This document shows, piece by piece, positions 13,064-20,973 of a stretch of 25,877 nt of DNA (the stretch's first letter is position 1; each line of letters begins with the position of its first letter). The notes beneath the pieces are model-generated. The model did no database searches, was not told where the DNA came from, and worked only from the letters and a program-made list of their open reading frames with translations. The position numbers and the translations under genes are program-made. Origin of the DNA: a virus. The stretch lies in IMG/VR virus record IMGVR_UViG_3300013120_000196, positions 1 to 25,877 of that record. One strand, 5' to 3'.

Positions 13064-13326
13064 AATTATATAGAAAAATACCGATAGTAATAGAAGCAGG
13101 GAGATGGTTCACATCAGATGAACTACCGGATATTATTTCAATGTATGATGTATCAAATGACAATATTTGTCAAGAATGTGGGAAAAATATGTATTCGCAT
13201 GGATGGATACAAACATTAGAGGGTGAGCATATCGTTTGTCCTGGTGATTGGGTAATCAAAGGTATAGAAGGAGAATATTATTCATGTAAAGATAGAATAT
13301 TTAAAAAAATATATACTGAGGAATGA
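13060..13326 (+). CDS. Conserved phage protein with PGDWVIKG motif, 88 aa
   Basis: The pattern IPIVIEAGRWF ... GWIQTLEGEHIVCPGDWVIKGIEGEYYSCKDRIFKKIYTEE matches a small phage protein family I recognise by its GDWIIKG-EGE-Y-C motif. Its function is not established. Here it carries an extra CQEC pair near residues 32-35, so a metal site with the later cysteines is possible. The ATG at 13060 overlaps the previous stop and has GGAG 8 nt upstream. It lies among several tiny genes between the terminase genes. Confidence 0.7.
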   Translation: MKLYRKIPIVIEAGRWFTSDELPDIISMYDVSNDNICQECGKNMYSHGWIQTLEGEHIVCPGDWVIKGIEGEYYSCKDRIFKKIYTEE

Positions 13327-13328
13327 AA

Positions 13329-13508
13329 ATGAAAAATCATTATTGTGATGGTTGTGGAGAAATAAATTTTGGGTTTCATAATGAAGGAGCACGGAAATGG
13401 TGTGATAATTGTGGTTCCCCTCATGTCATAACAGAGAATAAAATCAAGGTTATAACGAAAACATTCGATAATAAATATTGTGGTCATCTGATAAATTTCA
13501 AGGAGTGA
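13329..13508 (+). CDS. Zinc-ribbon protein, 59 aa
   Basis: CDGCG (6-10) and CDNCG (25-29) form a classical zinc ribbon in the N-terminal half, and a further cysteine lies near the C-terminus (KYCGHL). GAGG at 13318-13321 is 7 nt from the ATG at 13329, which I prefer over the in-frame ATG at 13323 only 1 nt away. It is one of several tiny ribbon proteins in this genome; function unknown. Confidence 0.6.
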   Translation: MKNHYCDGCGEINFGFHNEGARKWCDNCGSPHVITENKIKVITKTFDNKYCGHLINFKE

Positions 13509-13512
13509 TAAA

Positions 13513-13629
13513 ATGAAATGTCCTAAATGTAAGTCTGATATTGAGATGAGAGAAACTTGTTGTCATTTTATATGCCGTCATTGTGGGTATGGGGTGGCAA
13601 AAATCAAGAGGAAACAAGAGGGTTGTTAA
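13513..13629 (+). CDS. Zinc-ribbon microprotein, 38 aa
   Basis: MKCPKCKSD and CRHCGYG give CXXC...CXXC, with two more cysteines (CCHF) between, in only 38 residues; the tail is basic. AAGGAGTGA precedes the ATG by 4 nt and the gene begins 4 nt after the previous stop, with the large terminase 3 nt downstream. The good ribosome site and cysteine pattern support it as a real gene. It could aid the terminase or bind nucleic acid. Confidence 0.6.
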   Translation: MKCPKCKSDIEMRETCCHFICRHCGYGVAKIKRKQEGC

Positions 13630-13632
13630 TGC

Positions 13633-15267
13633 ATGAATTATCTCAAAAATGCCATAGAAAAATATGAACGATATAGTTCAATGGCACGGTTTGAGTTGTT
13701 CTTTTTAAAAAATTTTAAATCATTTATTCGGAAAATGAAGATTGAGAACATAACGGCGTTATATGCTCCACAGTGGGAGATTGCGGAGCATATTATCCAT
13801 TCTGTTATCTTTCGAGATATGGAACAAATATATGTTGAGTTTTCTCGACAGAGTGGGAAAACATATACAATGGCATGGATTGTATCTTATCTCTCTTATT
13901 ATCTCCCAATTTATGCCGATGAATCCCAAGTATACGATAATGAAGTATCAACAATGTTGGTATATTTTTGTGGTGGAATTAGAACGGGAATATTTGCCCC
14001 TGGTCTAAAACAGTCGAATTTTGCTTATATTCGTATTCGGGCGATAGTTCATCGGATGATTGACAAATATAAAATAGATATGAAGGTTGATCGACAAGAT
14101 TATATCGAGTTCCCGTCGGGATCCAAAGTCTCGATTTTTACTGCTTCTCCAGGCTCTCACATCGAAGGAGCAACATTGGATTTTATTTATATCGACGAAG
14201 CTCAAGATGTTGAGGATATCATGTTGAAGAAATCTATATTTCCGATGGGAACGCATACAATGGCAACATCGGTTTTGGTTGGCACACCTACAATGACACT
14301 TGATAAGAAAAGATATTTTTATGACAAGATAACTGAAGGCACAAATTGTTATATCTATGATTGGAATGAGATCGCGAAATATTCTGATGCTTATGCGACA
14401 TATGTCCAAGGACAGATTGAATTATATGGAAAAGATGATATTGGGTTCCAATGCTCTTATCTCTTGAGGTGGCCGATTGAATCCCTATCATTCACAGATT
14501 ACTCACAGTTAAAACGAAATGGGAGAGCCGACATTAGAAGGATAAAAACTGCACTCGTGAACAATTTCAAGGAGACATTGGACAATATTTATGTGGGAAT
14601 TGATGTGGCAAAATCTCCCGATTCTACTGTTTGCACTGTGATACAATTGGTTAAAATTATGGATGATGATCCCGATTATAACGAGGAACGCCCCTATAAA
14701 ATGATAATACTCGATTGGTTGGAGCTGATGGGTGATACATACGATAAACAGATTGAAATCGTATATGAGTTTTTATGCAGATATGCCATAAGGAGAATAT
14801 CGGTTGATGCTGTGGGAGTGGGCGATGTATTCGTTGATATGTTGGAACGCAAATTCGTGGTGGGCAATTTTCTACATCATCGACACACAAAGATAAAATC
14901 ACTTAAATGGACACAATACAATCATCACGATATTTTTCGGAGGTTACATAATGAATGGTGGGAGGGACGAATCCTATATCCTGACGATGGGTCGATGGAG
15001 AGTATAAAGTTTAAATACCAATTTTCTCGGCTCGGATATGAATATCAAAGAGGACTATTGAAATGTCATCATCCCACGGGAGAACATGATGATTATTGTT
15101 CGAGCTTGGGAAATTGTATTGATGCCATAGGATTAGATTATTTCATGCCACATAAAGTCATAAGTGAGATTTCCAAGGAAGTAGCAAAGTTTTCGGGTTC
15201 TTCAAATATTCCTTCAATTCGAGGATTCAGTGGAGGAACACAAAGATCAGATGTATGGGTGATGTAA
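13633..15267 (+). CDS. terL: Terminase large subunit (packaging ATPase-nuclease)
   Basis: This is the DNA-packaging motor, 544 aa. The ATPase domain shows FSRQSGKT (Walker A, 70-77) and FIYIDEAQD (Walker B with catalytic Glu, 184-192). The RNase H-like nuclease domain has GIDVAKSPDST (first Asp, about 324), ISVDAVGVG (second Asp, 392) and HDDYCSSLGNCIDA near the C-terminus. It cuts concatemeric DNA and pumps it through the portal. The length and domain order are typical. Its stop shares a base with the next start. The large terminase, portal, MuF, protease and capsid genes follow in the standard late order. Confidence 0.95.
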   Translation: MNYLKNAIEKYERYSSMARFELFFLKNFKSFIRKMKIENITALYAPQWEIAEHIIHSVIFRDMEQIYVEFSRQSGKTYTMAWIVSYLSYYLPIYADESQVYDNEVSTMLVYFCGGIRTGIFAPGLKQSNFAYIRIRAIVHRMIDKYKIDMKVDRQDYIEFPSGSKVSIFTASPGSHIEGATLDFIYIDEAQDVEDIMLKKSIFPMGTHTMATSVLVGTPTMTLDKKRYFYDKITEGTNCYIYDWNEIAKYSDAYATYVQGQIELYGKDDIGFQCSYLLRWPIESLSFTDYSQLKRNGRADIRRIKTALVNNFKETLDNIYVGIDVAKSPDSTVCTVIQLVKIMDDDPDYNEERPYKMIILDWLELMGDTYDKQIEIVYEFLCRYAIRRISVDAVGVGDVFVDMLERKFVVGNFLHHRHTKIKSLKWTQYNHHDIFRRLHNEWWEGRILYPDDGSMESIKFKYQFSRLGYEYQRGLLKCHHPTGEHDDYCSSLGNCIDAIGLDYFMPHKVISEISKEVAKFSGSSNIPSIRGFSGGTQRSDVWVM

Positions 15268-15542
15268 TGGAAGTAAAAGACACAATAATAAGAGAAAGGG
15301 AGCATAAAGGGAAATGTAACAGATGCGATAATCCCAAAGCAATGATAAAAACAGTCGTATATGTCGATTGTGAATATTGTAAGGCTTGGCATATGCATGA
15401 AAATCTTACATTGAACAAGAATGAATTTAGGGAAGCACTTGAAAAGATAAACGAAAATATTATATCTCTTGAGAAACATATGAGTGATGTTCTAAATATT
15501 AAAATTGTTGTAAAGGAGATGGAAGTTGAAATTGATAAATGA
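15267..15542 (+). CDS. Zinc-ribbon/coiled-coil protein, 91 aa
   Basis: CNRC (residues 17-20) and CEYC (35-38) form a zinc ribbon, followed by KAWHMHENLTLN and a helical tail (EFREALEKINENIISLEKHM) with coiled-coil character. The ATG at 15267 shares a base with the terminase stop and has GGTGA 4 nt upstream; a start at 15255 would lack this. It lies between terminase and portal and its stop codon is part of a hairpin that may control portal translation. Function unknown. Confidence 0.6.
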   Translation: MEVKDTIIREREHKGKCNRCDNPKAMIKTVVYVDCEYCKAWHMHENLTLNKNEFREALEKINENIISLEKHMSDVLNIKIVVKEMEVEIDK

Positions 15543-15604
15543 GGGGTAAGAACAGTCTCCGTTCGTGGACTCGTGAGAGCCAACCCCTCATCTTGTTGAG
15601 GAGA
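15540..15604 (+). promoter_or_regulatory. RNA element with mutually exclusive hairpins before the portal gene
   Basis: TGAGGGGT (15540-15547), which includes the upstream stop codon, can pair with ACCCCTCA (15583-15590) over 8 bp. CCTCA (15586-15590) can instead pair with TGAGG (15597-15601), which is the portal Shine-Dalgarno sequence. Inside the longer stem a small hairpin (AGTCT 15554-15558 with GGACT 15567-15571) may form. This looks like a switch that exposes or hides the portal ribosome site. Confidence 0.45.
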
Positions 15605-15608
15605 TTAT

Positions 15609-17720
15609 ATGAGTATTTTTGATGGTTTATTTCGCCGAAAGAAAAAAAGTAAAGATGCATATCGAGAAATTCCACCAGAAGAAGCGATTGAATTGGATGG
15701 TGTTGATGAATCGTGGAGAGAACCATTAAAAATATCTCAAGATAAAATCCCTCCTTATTCGGGCATTGGATATATTCAATCTCCATATACGGATTTCTAT
15801 ACGAAACGATGGGGAATCAAACCCATCGAAGATTTGGGCAAGTATAGGGATATTGTGAGGAATGATCCGTGGGTTCAATCGAGTATTGCCGTTCAGATTC
15901 ATTTGGGTCTACAAAAAGGATATGAATGGGAAGTTGATCCAGATCAAAAGAATGGGGAGAAGGTTCTGGATGATACAAACAGATTGTTCTCATTGATAAA
16001 AAATGAACTAGATCAACATATCCTTCCGGCCATAATGTCTGATATGATTGTGTATGGGTGCGCATACATTGAACTCGTTTATGGGGCAGAAAAGAAAGAA
16101 AGGAAATTGTCCAAAGAATCAAGGAAACAAAATGAATATATCGACATAAACGGAATAAAGCGAAGATGGGAAGGAAAAAAGGAAATTGACATTGAAGATG
16201 GTGAAATCCTACTTAACATTAAAGCACTCGACCCATATTATATGAGGGTTCGAAACGATAGTTTGGGAAATGTTTATGGATATTTACAAGTTTTGAGTTT
16301 CCCTCCTATTGCGTTCACTTGTGATAAGATTGTTCAATTTCGATGGATGCCGAGAACCTTGAGCCATGAATCAGCATATGGCACGAGTGATTTAATGTCA
16401 ATGGTTCGCACAGCGGAATTGATACGGGCATGTGAAAATAATCTATATATTGGCTCACATACAATCGTTAGACCTCCTGTCATTTTCAAGGCAATGTCTG
16501 GAGATACTCGTCCTCTATCTGATCCAGAATGGGAACGGGTTAAGGGAGCGAACGAATCTCGAAGGGCAGGGGATGATATTTATGCAATGGGAACGGATGT
16601 TCAACCCCAGGCGGAGCCAGGAGTGGCTATGAATGCGATGATTGAGTTCTATAAATTATTACGGGAGGACCGAATTGTGGCGATGGGTGTCCCACGGAAT
16701 ATCATGGGCATTCCTGAAGGAAGTTCGCACACAACAGCCGCAGTAAATTGGGATTCGTTCATTGTAAAGTTGCACGGACTTCAGCAGAGAATCGGAATCT
16801 ATATTTTGCATAAGATTGTTTATCCAGGATTAATTCGAATGGGGTGGAATCGAGAAGATTTGGAAGAATCAGGTTTACACATGGAATGGAATGATTTAGC
16901 GATACAAGATGAAAATATGGATACCAATAGAGCCATAAACGAGTTTAAGGCATTTGGAATAACCCTGAACGAATTTCGCAAAATGATACATCTCGAAGAT
17001 GTCGATGAAGAAAAAGGAGACAAATTTTTATTTGAGTTGAATCCACAGGACATGGATGGAGGCATGGGAGGAATGGGTGATTCAGAAGAAGTTCGAGACC
17101 CGATGAGAACTAAACGGGCGGGAATCACATCAATGGGATTATCGAAGATTCAGCAACCGGAATTGATGAAAAAGGTGGTGGAAACCCCCGCTCCTGCGTG
17201 GGATCCCTATGAAGATATGTTCGAGAAAATGATGGGCAATTGGGACGAGAAGAAGGCCTCAGATATTCCAGATAGTGAGATAACTAAATGGGTGACAATT
17301 AAGGGCAGAAAAGTACCAATTGGTGAAGATGGAGAGATTCATAAGGACTATAATATGAAAGAAGAAAAACAAGAAGATAAGAAAGAAATAAAGGATATTA
17401 TAAATAATTTTATGTCCGAGATGGAAGAAAAATATGATGAATTGAAATTAGAAATATACATTACAAAAGATAAATTAAATTTATCACGAATATCATTACC
17501 AAAAAATCAACGAGGAAGGGGAATAGGAGGAAAGGTGATGAAAAAATTAATTGATTTGGCAGATAAAGAAAAAAAAATAATAACATTAACTCCCTCCTCT
17601 GATTATGGGGGGACAGTATCAAGATTAAAGAAGTTTTACAAAACATTTGGATTTGTGGAGAACAAGGGGAGAAATAAGGATTTTGGGATAAAAGAAGATA
17701 TGTATAGGGAATCAAAATAA
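15609..17720 (+). CDS. Portal protein fused to a C-terminal GNAT acetyltransferase domain
   Basis: The first ~490 residues look like a phage portal (SPP1/HK97-like): VRNDPWVQSSIAVQIHLGLQ, VYGCAYIELVYG, IVQFRWMP, AYGTSDLMS, RIVAMGVPRNIMGIPEGSS and WNDLAIQDENMD. The portal forms the 12-subunit ring through which DNA enters. A linker with KWVTIKGRKVPIG (about 560-572) follows, a motif I associate with phage head polyproteins. Residues ~610-703 form a GNAT domain: LSRISLPKNQRGRGIGG (acetyl-CoA binding QRGRGIGG), ADKEKKIITLTPSSDYGG, RLKKFYKTFGFVENKG. The 703-aa total is longer than a normal portal. The 3' end is visibly more A-rich than the portal part, suggesting a later addition. Start 15609 follows GAGGAG by 5 nt. 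Confidence 0.82.
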   Translation: MSIFDGLFRRKKKSKDAYREIPPEEAIELDGVDESWREPLKISQDKIPPYSGIGYIQSPYTDFYTKRWGIKPIEDLGKYRDIVRNDPWVQSSIAVQIHLGLQKGYEWEVDPDQKNGEKVLDDTNRLFSLIKNELDQHILPAIMSDMIVYGCAYIELVYGAEKKERKLSKESRKQNEYIDINGIKRRWEGKKEIDIEDGEILLNIKALDPYYMRVRNDSLGNVYGYLQVLSFPPIAFTCDKIVQFRWMPRTLSHESAYGTSDLMSMVRTAELIRACENNLYIGSHTIVRPPVIFKAMSGDTRPLSDPEWERVKGANESRRAGDDIYAMGTDVQPQAEPGVAMNAMIEFYKLLREDRIVAMGVPRNIMGIPEGSSHTTAAVNWDSFIVKLHGLQQRIGIYILHKIVYPGLIRMGWNREDLEESGLHMEWNDLAIQDENMDTNRAINEFKAFGITLNEFRKMIHLEDVDEEKGDKFLFELNPQDMDGGMGGMGDSEEVRDPMRTKRAGITSMGLSKIQQPELMKKVVETPAPAWDPYEDMFEKMMGNWDEKKASDIPDSEITKWVTIKGRKVPIGEDGEIHKDYNMKEEKQEDKKEIKDIINNFMSEMEEKYDELKLEIYITKDKLNLSRISLPKNQRGRGIGGKVMKKLIDLADKEKKIITLTPSSDYGGTVSRLKKFYKTFGFVENKGRNKDFGIKEDMYRESK

Positions 17721-17748
17721 ATATATCTAAAAATAAAAGTTGAAGAAA

Positions 17749-18402
17749 ATGACAGTTGATCTTTTTGTTGTATCTGCTATTTCTGCCGGAGTGGATCGGG
17801 TTAAGTCAGTTGTCGGCCCCGCCACGATAACAACTCCTATGCATGTGGATGTTGATGCCACGGAAACACGTAGAAGGAAGGTTCAGGAATGGGTTATCTC
17901 AAATGTTCATCACATAAAAACCGTTCCTTCATCAAAGGAAAGAGCAGTAAGATTATTGATGTCAAAGGGCATAAATGAAGGATGGTCAAAACCCAAAATA
18001 ATTGAACAGTTAAAAACACAATTTGGGGTATCGCCAGGAAATGCGAAAAGAATGGTGATAACAGAAGTTCGGAGAGCATATCAGTGGGCATTCAGGAAAA
18101 CGGCATATATGAATGGTTATCGCAATGTAAAATTCCGAATACATCCTGGAGCTTGTAAAAAATGTATACCTTTAAATGGTCGGATATTTCCCATCACAGA
18201 TGACCCTATTCCCGTTCATCCCAATTGTAGATGTTGGTTGGAATTGGTGAACATTGGATATATATCCCCCGTTCCGAAAAAGTTGGTTTCCGTTCCCAAA
18301 TTTGATATATTTGACAAAACACTCCAACGAAATATGGAGCAATTGATAAGAGATATTATTCAAAATTTTGAGTTGATTCCTCCACCACAAGAAAAAATAT
18401 AG
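17749..18402 (+). CDS. MuF-like head morphogenesis protein, 217 aa
   Basis: The C-terminal half has the MuF core: MVITEVRRAYQWAFRKTAYMNGY, then CKKCIPLNGRIFPITD and IPVHPNCRCWLEL (C135, C138, and CRC near 161-163), a likely zinc site typical of the family. These proteins attach to or enter the prohead with the portal. I prefer ATG 17749 over the in-frame TTG at 17740. There is no good ribosome site, but an AAATATAT box about 26 nt upstream fits a leaderless internal promoter. The gene follows the portal, as usual for MuF proteins. Confidence 0.75.
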   Translation: MTVDLFVVSAISAGVDRVKSVVGPATITTPMHVDVDATETRRRKVQEWVISNVHHIKTVPSSKERAVRLLMSKGINEGWSKPKIIEQLKTQFGVSPGNAKRMVITEVRRAYQWAFRKTAYMNGYRNVKFRIHPGACKKCIPLNGRIFPITDDPIPVHPNCRCWLELVNIGYISPVPKKLVSVPKFDIFDKTLQRNMEQLIRDIIQNFELIPPPQEKI

Positions 18403-18410
18403 AGATAAAT

Positions 18411-18418
18411 TTTAAATA
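18411..18418 (+). promoter_or_regulatory. TATA box for the capsid transcription unit
   Basis: TTTAAATA matches the archaeal TATA consensus. Transcription would start near 18440, right at an inverted repeat (TTATCC 18439-18444, GGATAA 18449-18454). The transcript would carry the leader hairpin before the protease gene and end at the terminator at 20912-20943. Confidence 0.5.
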
Positions 18419-18438
18419 TGATACATTACAATATATCA

Positions 18439-18454
18439 TTATCCTTAGGGATAA
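18439..18454 (+). other. Inverted repeat at the expected start of the capsid mRNA
   Basis: TTATCC, a TTAG spacer and GGATAA form a perfect 6-bp inverted repeat. It lies where transcription from the TATA box at 18411 should begin, so it could be an operator or a 5'-end hairpin that stabilises the mRNA. Confidence 0.4.
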
Positions 18455-18455
18455 C

Positions 18456-18504
18456 GGAGACATTTGAATAAATTCATTTTTGTTCTATATATTCAGGTGT
18501 CTCT
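18456..18504 (+). promoter_or_regulatory. Hairpin hiding the prohead protease ribosome site
   Basis: GAGACATTTGAATA (18457-18470) pairs with TATTCAGGTGTCTC (18490-18503) across all 14 positions, two as U-G pairs, with a further G-U pair at 18456/18504. The loop is 19 nt. The Shine-Dalgarno AGGTG (18495-18499) is inside the 3' arm and the stem ends one base before the ATG at 18505, so translation should need the stem opened. Confidence 0.6.
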
Positions 18505-19500
18505 ATGTCGAAGGAAAAAATAGCTATAATACCAAGTTGGAGAGTTCCATTCGAATCATCGGAAAAAACCTCTTTCTCTGAAATATGGGATGAGAACGAT
18601 GAAACATATCCTTTTGTTGCACGGATAATTGATACAACTGTGAATGCGAATCGTTGGGCAATTCCAGAAACGGAAATCGATAAAATCATTGAACAGATTG
18701 CTGGAACACAGTTAAGGATTGACCACTCCAAAAATAAAGTTAGAGAAATAATCGGAGGATTTACTTCCGCAAAAAGAGATGGGAAATCTATAATTGCCAC
18801 GGGATTTATTTCTGATAGATATGTGGCGAAATTGATTCATGATGGGGCAGTTACTGATTTTTCTGTTTCAGCAGTTCCCAAACATTCCGAATGTTCGGTA
18901 TGTGGAAAATCTGCCGACAATGGAAAGAATTGTAAGTGCAAGAATGCCCATCAAATAATCAAGGATGTCAATCTAAAAGAGGTATCTATTGTTACGGATG
19001 GGGCTTACGATAATGCCAAAATTATCCCATTCTCTGCATCATTTGATGAATATTACGAGAAAAAATCTTATGAATCGAAATGTAAAATTTCGGAGGAGAT
19101 TAAAGTGTCTGAAAAAGATGAAAAAGAAAAAGATGAAAACGAAGATTATGCCGCACTGAAAAAGAAATATGCACAGGTGAAGGCCGAGCTTGATGAGTAT
19201 CGAGAGAAACTCAAGAAAGGAGAGGACGAAAAAGAGAAGAAAGAAGATAAGAAAGAGGCGGAGGATGATGATGATGAGGAAGAGGAGGAGGAAGCCAAAA
19301 AATCATCAATTGATTCTCTAAAACGGGAGAACTCCCAGCTCAAAGAAGCATTGAGCAAAGTCCCCCCGCCTTCACAGGGGCATGTAAATCCTTCAGATGA
19401 GGCAACAGGAAGCATTGATCGAGTCACAAAAGAATGGTATGCGTGGCTCGAAGAAAAAGGATATGACATGCGAGAGTATAGCGCATGGAGAGGTGATTAA
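18505..19500 (+). CDS. Prohead protease fused to a scaffold-like C-terminal region
   Basis: Residues 1-180 look like an HK97-type prohead protease: LRIDHSKNKVREIIGGF with H74, KLIHDGAVTDFSVSAVP with probable nucleophile S120, and LKEVSIVTDGAYDNAKI (158-174). An inserted CSVCGKSADNGKNCKC (130-145) is probably a zinc site. Residues ~190-290 are a very charged coiled coil with a run of acidic residues (DDDDEEEEEE), typical of a scaffold. The C-terminus (WYAWLEEKGYDMREYSAW) is a short conserved-looking tail. One protein thus supplies assembly scaffold and maturation protease. The ATG follows AGGTG by 5 nt, inside a hairpin. Confidence 0.78.
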   Translation: MSKEKIAIIPSWRVPFESSEKTSFSEIWDENDETYPFVARIIDTTVNANRWAIPETEIDKIIEQIAGTQLRIDHSKNKVREIIGGFTSAKRDGKSIIATGFISDRYVAKLIHDGAVTDFSVSAVPKHSECSVCGKSADNGKNCKCKNAHQIIKDVNLKEVSIVTDGAYDNAKIIPFSASFDEYYEKKSYESKCKISEEIKVSEKDEKEKDENEDYAALKKKYAQVKAELDEYREKLKKGEDEKEKKEDKKEAEDDDDEEEEEEAKKSSIDSLKRENSQLKEALSKVPPPSQGHVNPSDEATGSIDRVTKEWYAWLEEKGYDMREYSAWRGD

Positions 19501-19502
19501 AA

Positions 19503-19973
19503 ATGGTTCAAGCAGGAAACCTTTACGAGCAATCCGGATATAACTGTGCGAGTGGTCCGGTGGACATAAACCCGCAAAATAGACATGCATTCGCTCGACC
19601 GGATGAAAATTATGTTGCGGTGGGACTGACAGCGGGATTAATTGTTGCTCGTTCGGCGGTCGTTCTGAATCAAATTGCATTGGCTGGAAATGCCGATGCC
19701 GAATGGAGAGGAGTTTTAATCGAAGATCAACTTCTCCAAGCAAACGGGATATATAACAGGGATCGTCCCTTGACATATACCACAGATGGACAAATTAGAT
19801 GTTTGGCAGGGGAAGCCCTTGCGGATGACACATTGGTTTGTTCAGATGCAACAGGCAGATTGAGACCGTGGGTTGTGGGAGTGGATGCGGCTATGTCCTT
19901 GATGGGCAGAACGAAATCATCTTGCACGGCGGCAGGGGAATGGGTTGAAATGGTCTTGAATGAGGGAGGCTGA
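19503..19973 (+). CDS. Capsid decoration (cement) protein, 156 aa
   Basis: The pattern LAGEALADDTLVCSDATGRLRPWVVGVDAAMS and a strand-rich sequence resemble the small capsid-decoration proteins (DUF2190-like) in which 'dlV..da.G...p' and 'vGva' repeats occur. Position between the protease/scaffold and the major capsid gene fits. It would bind the capsid surface and stabilise it after expansion. GAGAGGTGA precedes the ATG by 6 nt. The function is inferred from position and general form. Confidence 0.6.
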   Translation: MVQAGNLYEQSGYNCASGPVDINPQNRHAFARPDENYVAVGLTAGLIVARSAVVLNQIALAGNADAEWRGVLIEDQLLQANGIYNRDRPLTYTTDGQIRCLAGEALADDTLVCSDATGRLRPWVVGVDAAMSLMGRTKSSCTAAGEWVEMVLNEGG

Positions 19974-19978
19974 TTGAG

Positions 19979-20893
19979 ATGCCAATAACACCGAACAACA
20001 CAGGGACATGGGACAACAATGCCATAAAATTCCCTGAACTTACACAGAAGATCGTCGAGACCCCTATGGATGGGTTTGACATGAGAACATTACTTCAATA
20101 TCACAGGGCGAAATCCGATCGTGTGATTGTTCCAATCGAGGAAGCGTGTTCTACGGCAGTCGTGGATAGAGTAGGTCAGGGAGCCGAAATACCCTTGATG
20201 TTCTCACCCATCGAAGGCCAAGAAATCGTCACCTATAAAATTGGTCGGGGATATATGATCACGCACGAAATGGCACAGTATCAGCAGATACCTGTTATTG
20301 AGCATAGACTTAAACGTCTGGCACTTGAGATGAAAAATACTGCCAATATAGATGTGATAACTGCTATTGGTGCGGGTGTTCCTGTAGCAAATATCATCGC
20401 CTGTACGGGAACAAGCCTGGGAAACGATGGAACGGTTTTCACGATTGCGGGAACAATCGGACAGTATGACATCACAAACGGAATACGAATTTTGGAGGAG
20501 AACTATAAAGGTTTGAAGGAAAAAATTGTATTCTTGGTGAATCCAATAGGAAAACAACAGGTTTCACGATTGCCACATTATTCGTCAAAGAATCAATATG
20601 GTAAATCGGCATATATGGATGGAATGAGGGGTTCAATTGAAGGAACACAGGTGATAGTTTCGAATTTGGTTCCAGCAAATACGGCTTTTCTCATTGCCAC
20701 GGATCCAAAATCATGGAGAACCGGACAATATACCCCCGTCGGATTCTTCATTGAATCCAGACCTCTGGAAGTTCTCAATCGACCCGTTGAACATCGAGAT
20801 GGATTCCAGGTATTCTCTGTTTGGGAATATGGCGTGGGAATCACATATGGCGAGGGGATTGTGAAACTGACCTTTGGTGGAGCATCGTCATAA
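19979..20893 (+). CDS. Major capsid protein (HK97 fold), 304 aa
   Basis: The sequence has the expected form of an HK97-type coat protein: a short N-arm (FPELTQKIVETPMDGFDMRT), the E-loop-like region (KSDRVIVPIEEACSTAVVDRVGQG), ITHEMAQYQQIPVIEHRLKRLALEMKNTANIDVI (spine helix), a P-domain, and the A-domain strand/loop at the end (FQVFSVWEYGVGITYGEGIVKL). GGAGG lies 9 nt before the ATG. The gene follows a protease/scaffold and decoration protein and ends 18 nt before a strong terminator, as expected for the most abundant virion protein. Confidence 0.85.
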   Translation: MPITPNNTGTWDNNAIKFPELTQKIVETPMDGFDMRTLLQYHRAKSDRVIVPIEEACSTAVVDRVGQGAEIPLMFSPIEGQEIVTYKIGRGYMITHEMAQYQQIPVIEHRLKRLALEMKNTANIDVITAIGAGVPVANIIACTGTSLGNDGTVFTIAGTIGQYDITNGIRILEENYKGLKEKIVFLVNPIGKQQVSRLPHYSSKNQYGKSAYMDGMRGSIEGTQVIVSNLVPANTAFLIATDPKSWRTGQYTPVGFFIESRPLEVLNRPVEHRDGFQVFSVWEYGVGITYGEGIVKLTFGGASS

Positions 20894-20911
20894 ATCAAAT
20901 ATTGAATTCTG

Positions 20912-20943
20912 AATATGGGGGATTTTTATCCCCCATATTTTTA
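20912..20943 (+). terminator. Strong hairpin terminator after the major capsid gene
   Basis: AATATGGGGGAT (20912-20923) pairs perfectly with ATCCCCCATATT (20928-20939) over 12 bp with a TTTT loop, followed by TTTTTATTTTATTTA. It ends the capsid transcript and separates it from the neck and tail genes. Confidence 0.85.
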
Positions 20944-20973
20944 TTTTATTTACGATTTTTATGGAGACATAAA

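Noticed and set aside
19146-19469. Minus-strand serine-rich open frame opposite the scaffold
   Set aside because: The serine run is just the complement of the acidic coiled-coil codons of the scaffold.
20821-20973. Extended N-terminus for the neck gene at 20974
   Set aside because: It would run through the terminator and the capsid gene end; a ribosome site sits right before 20974.
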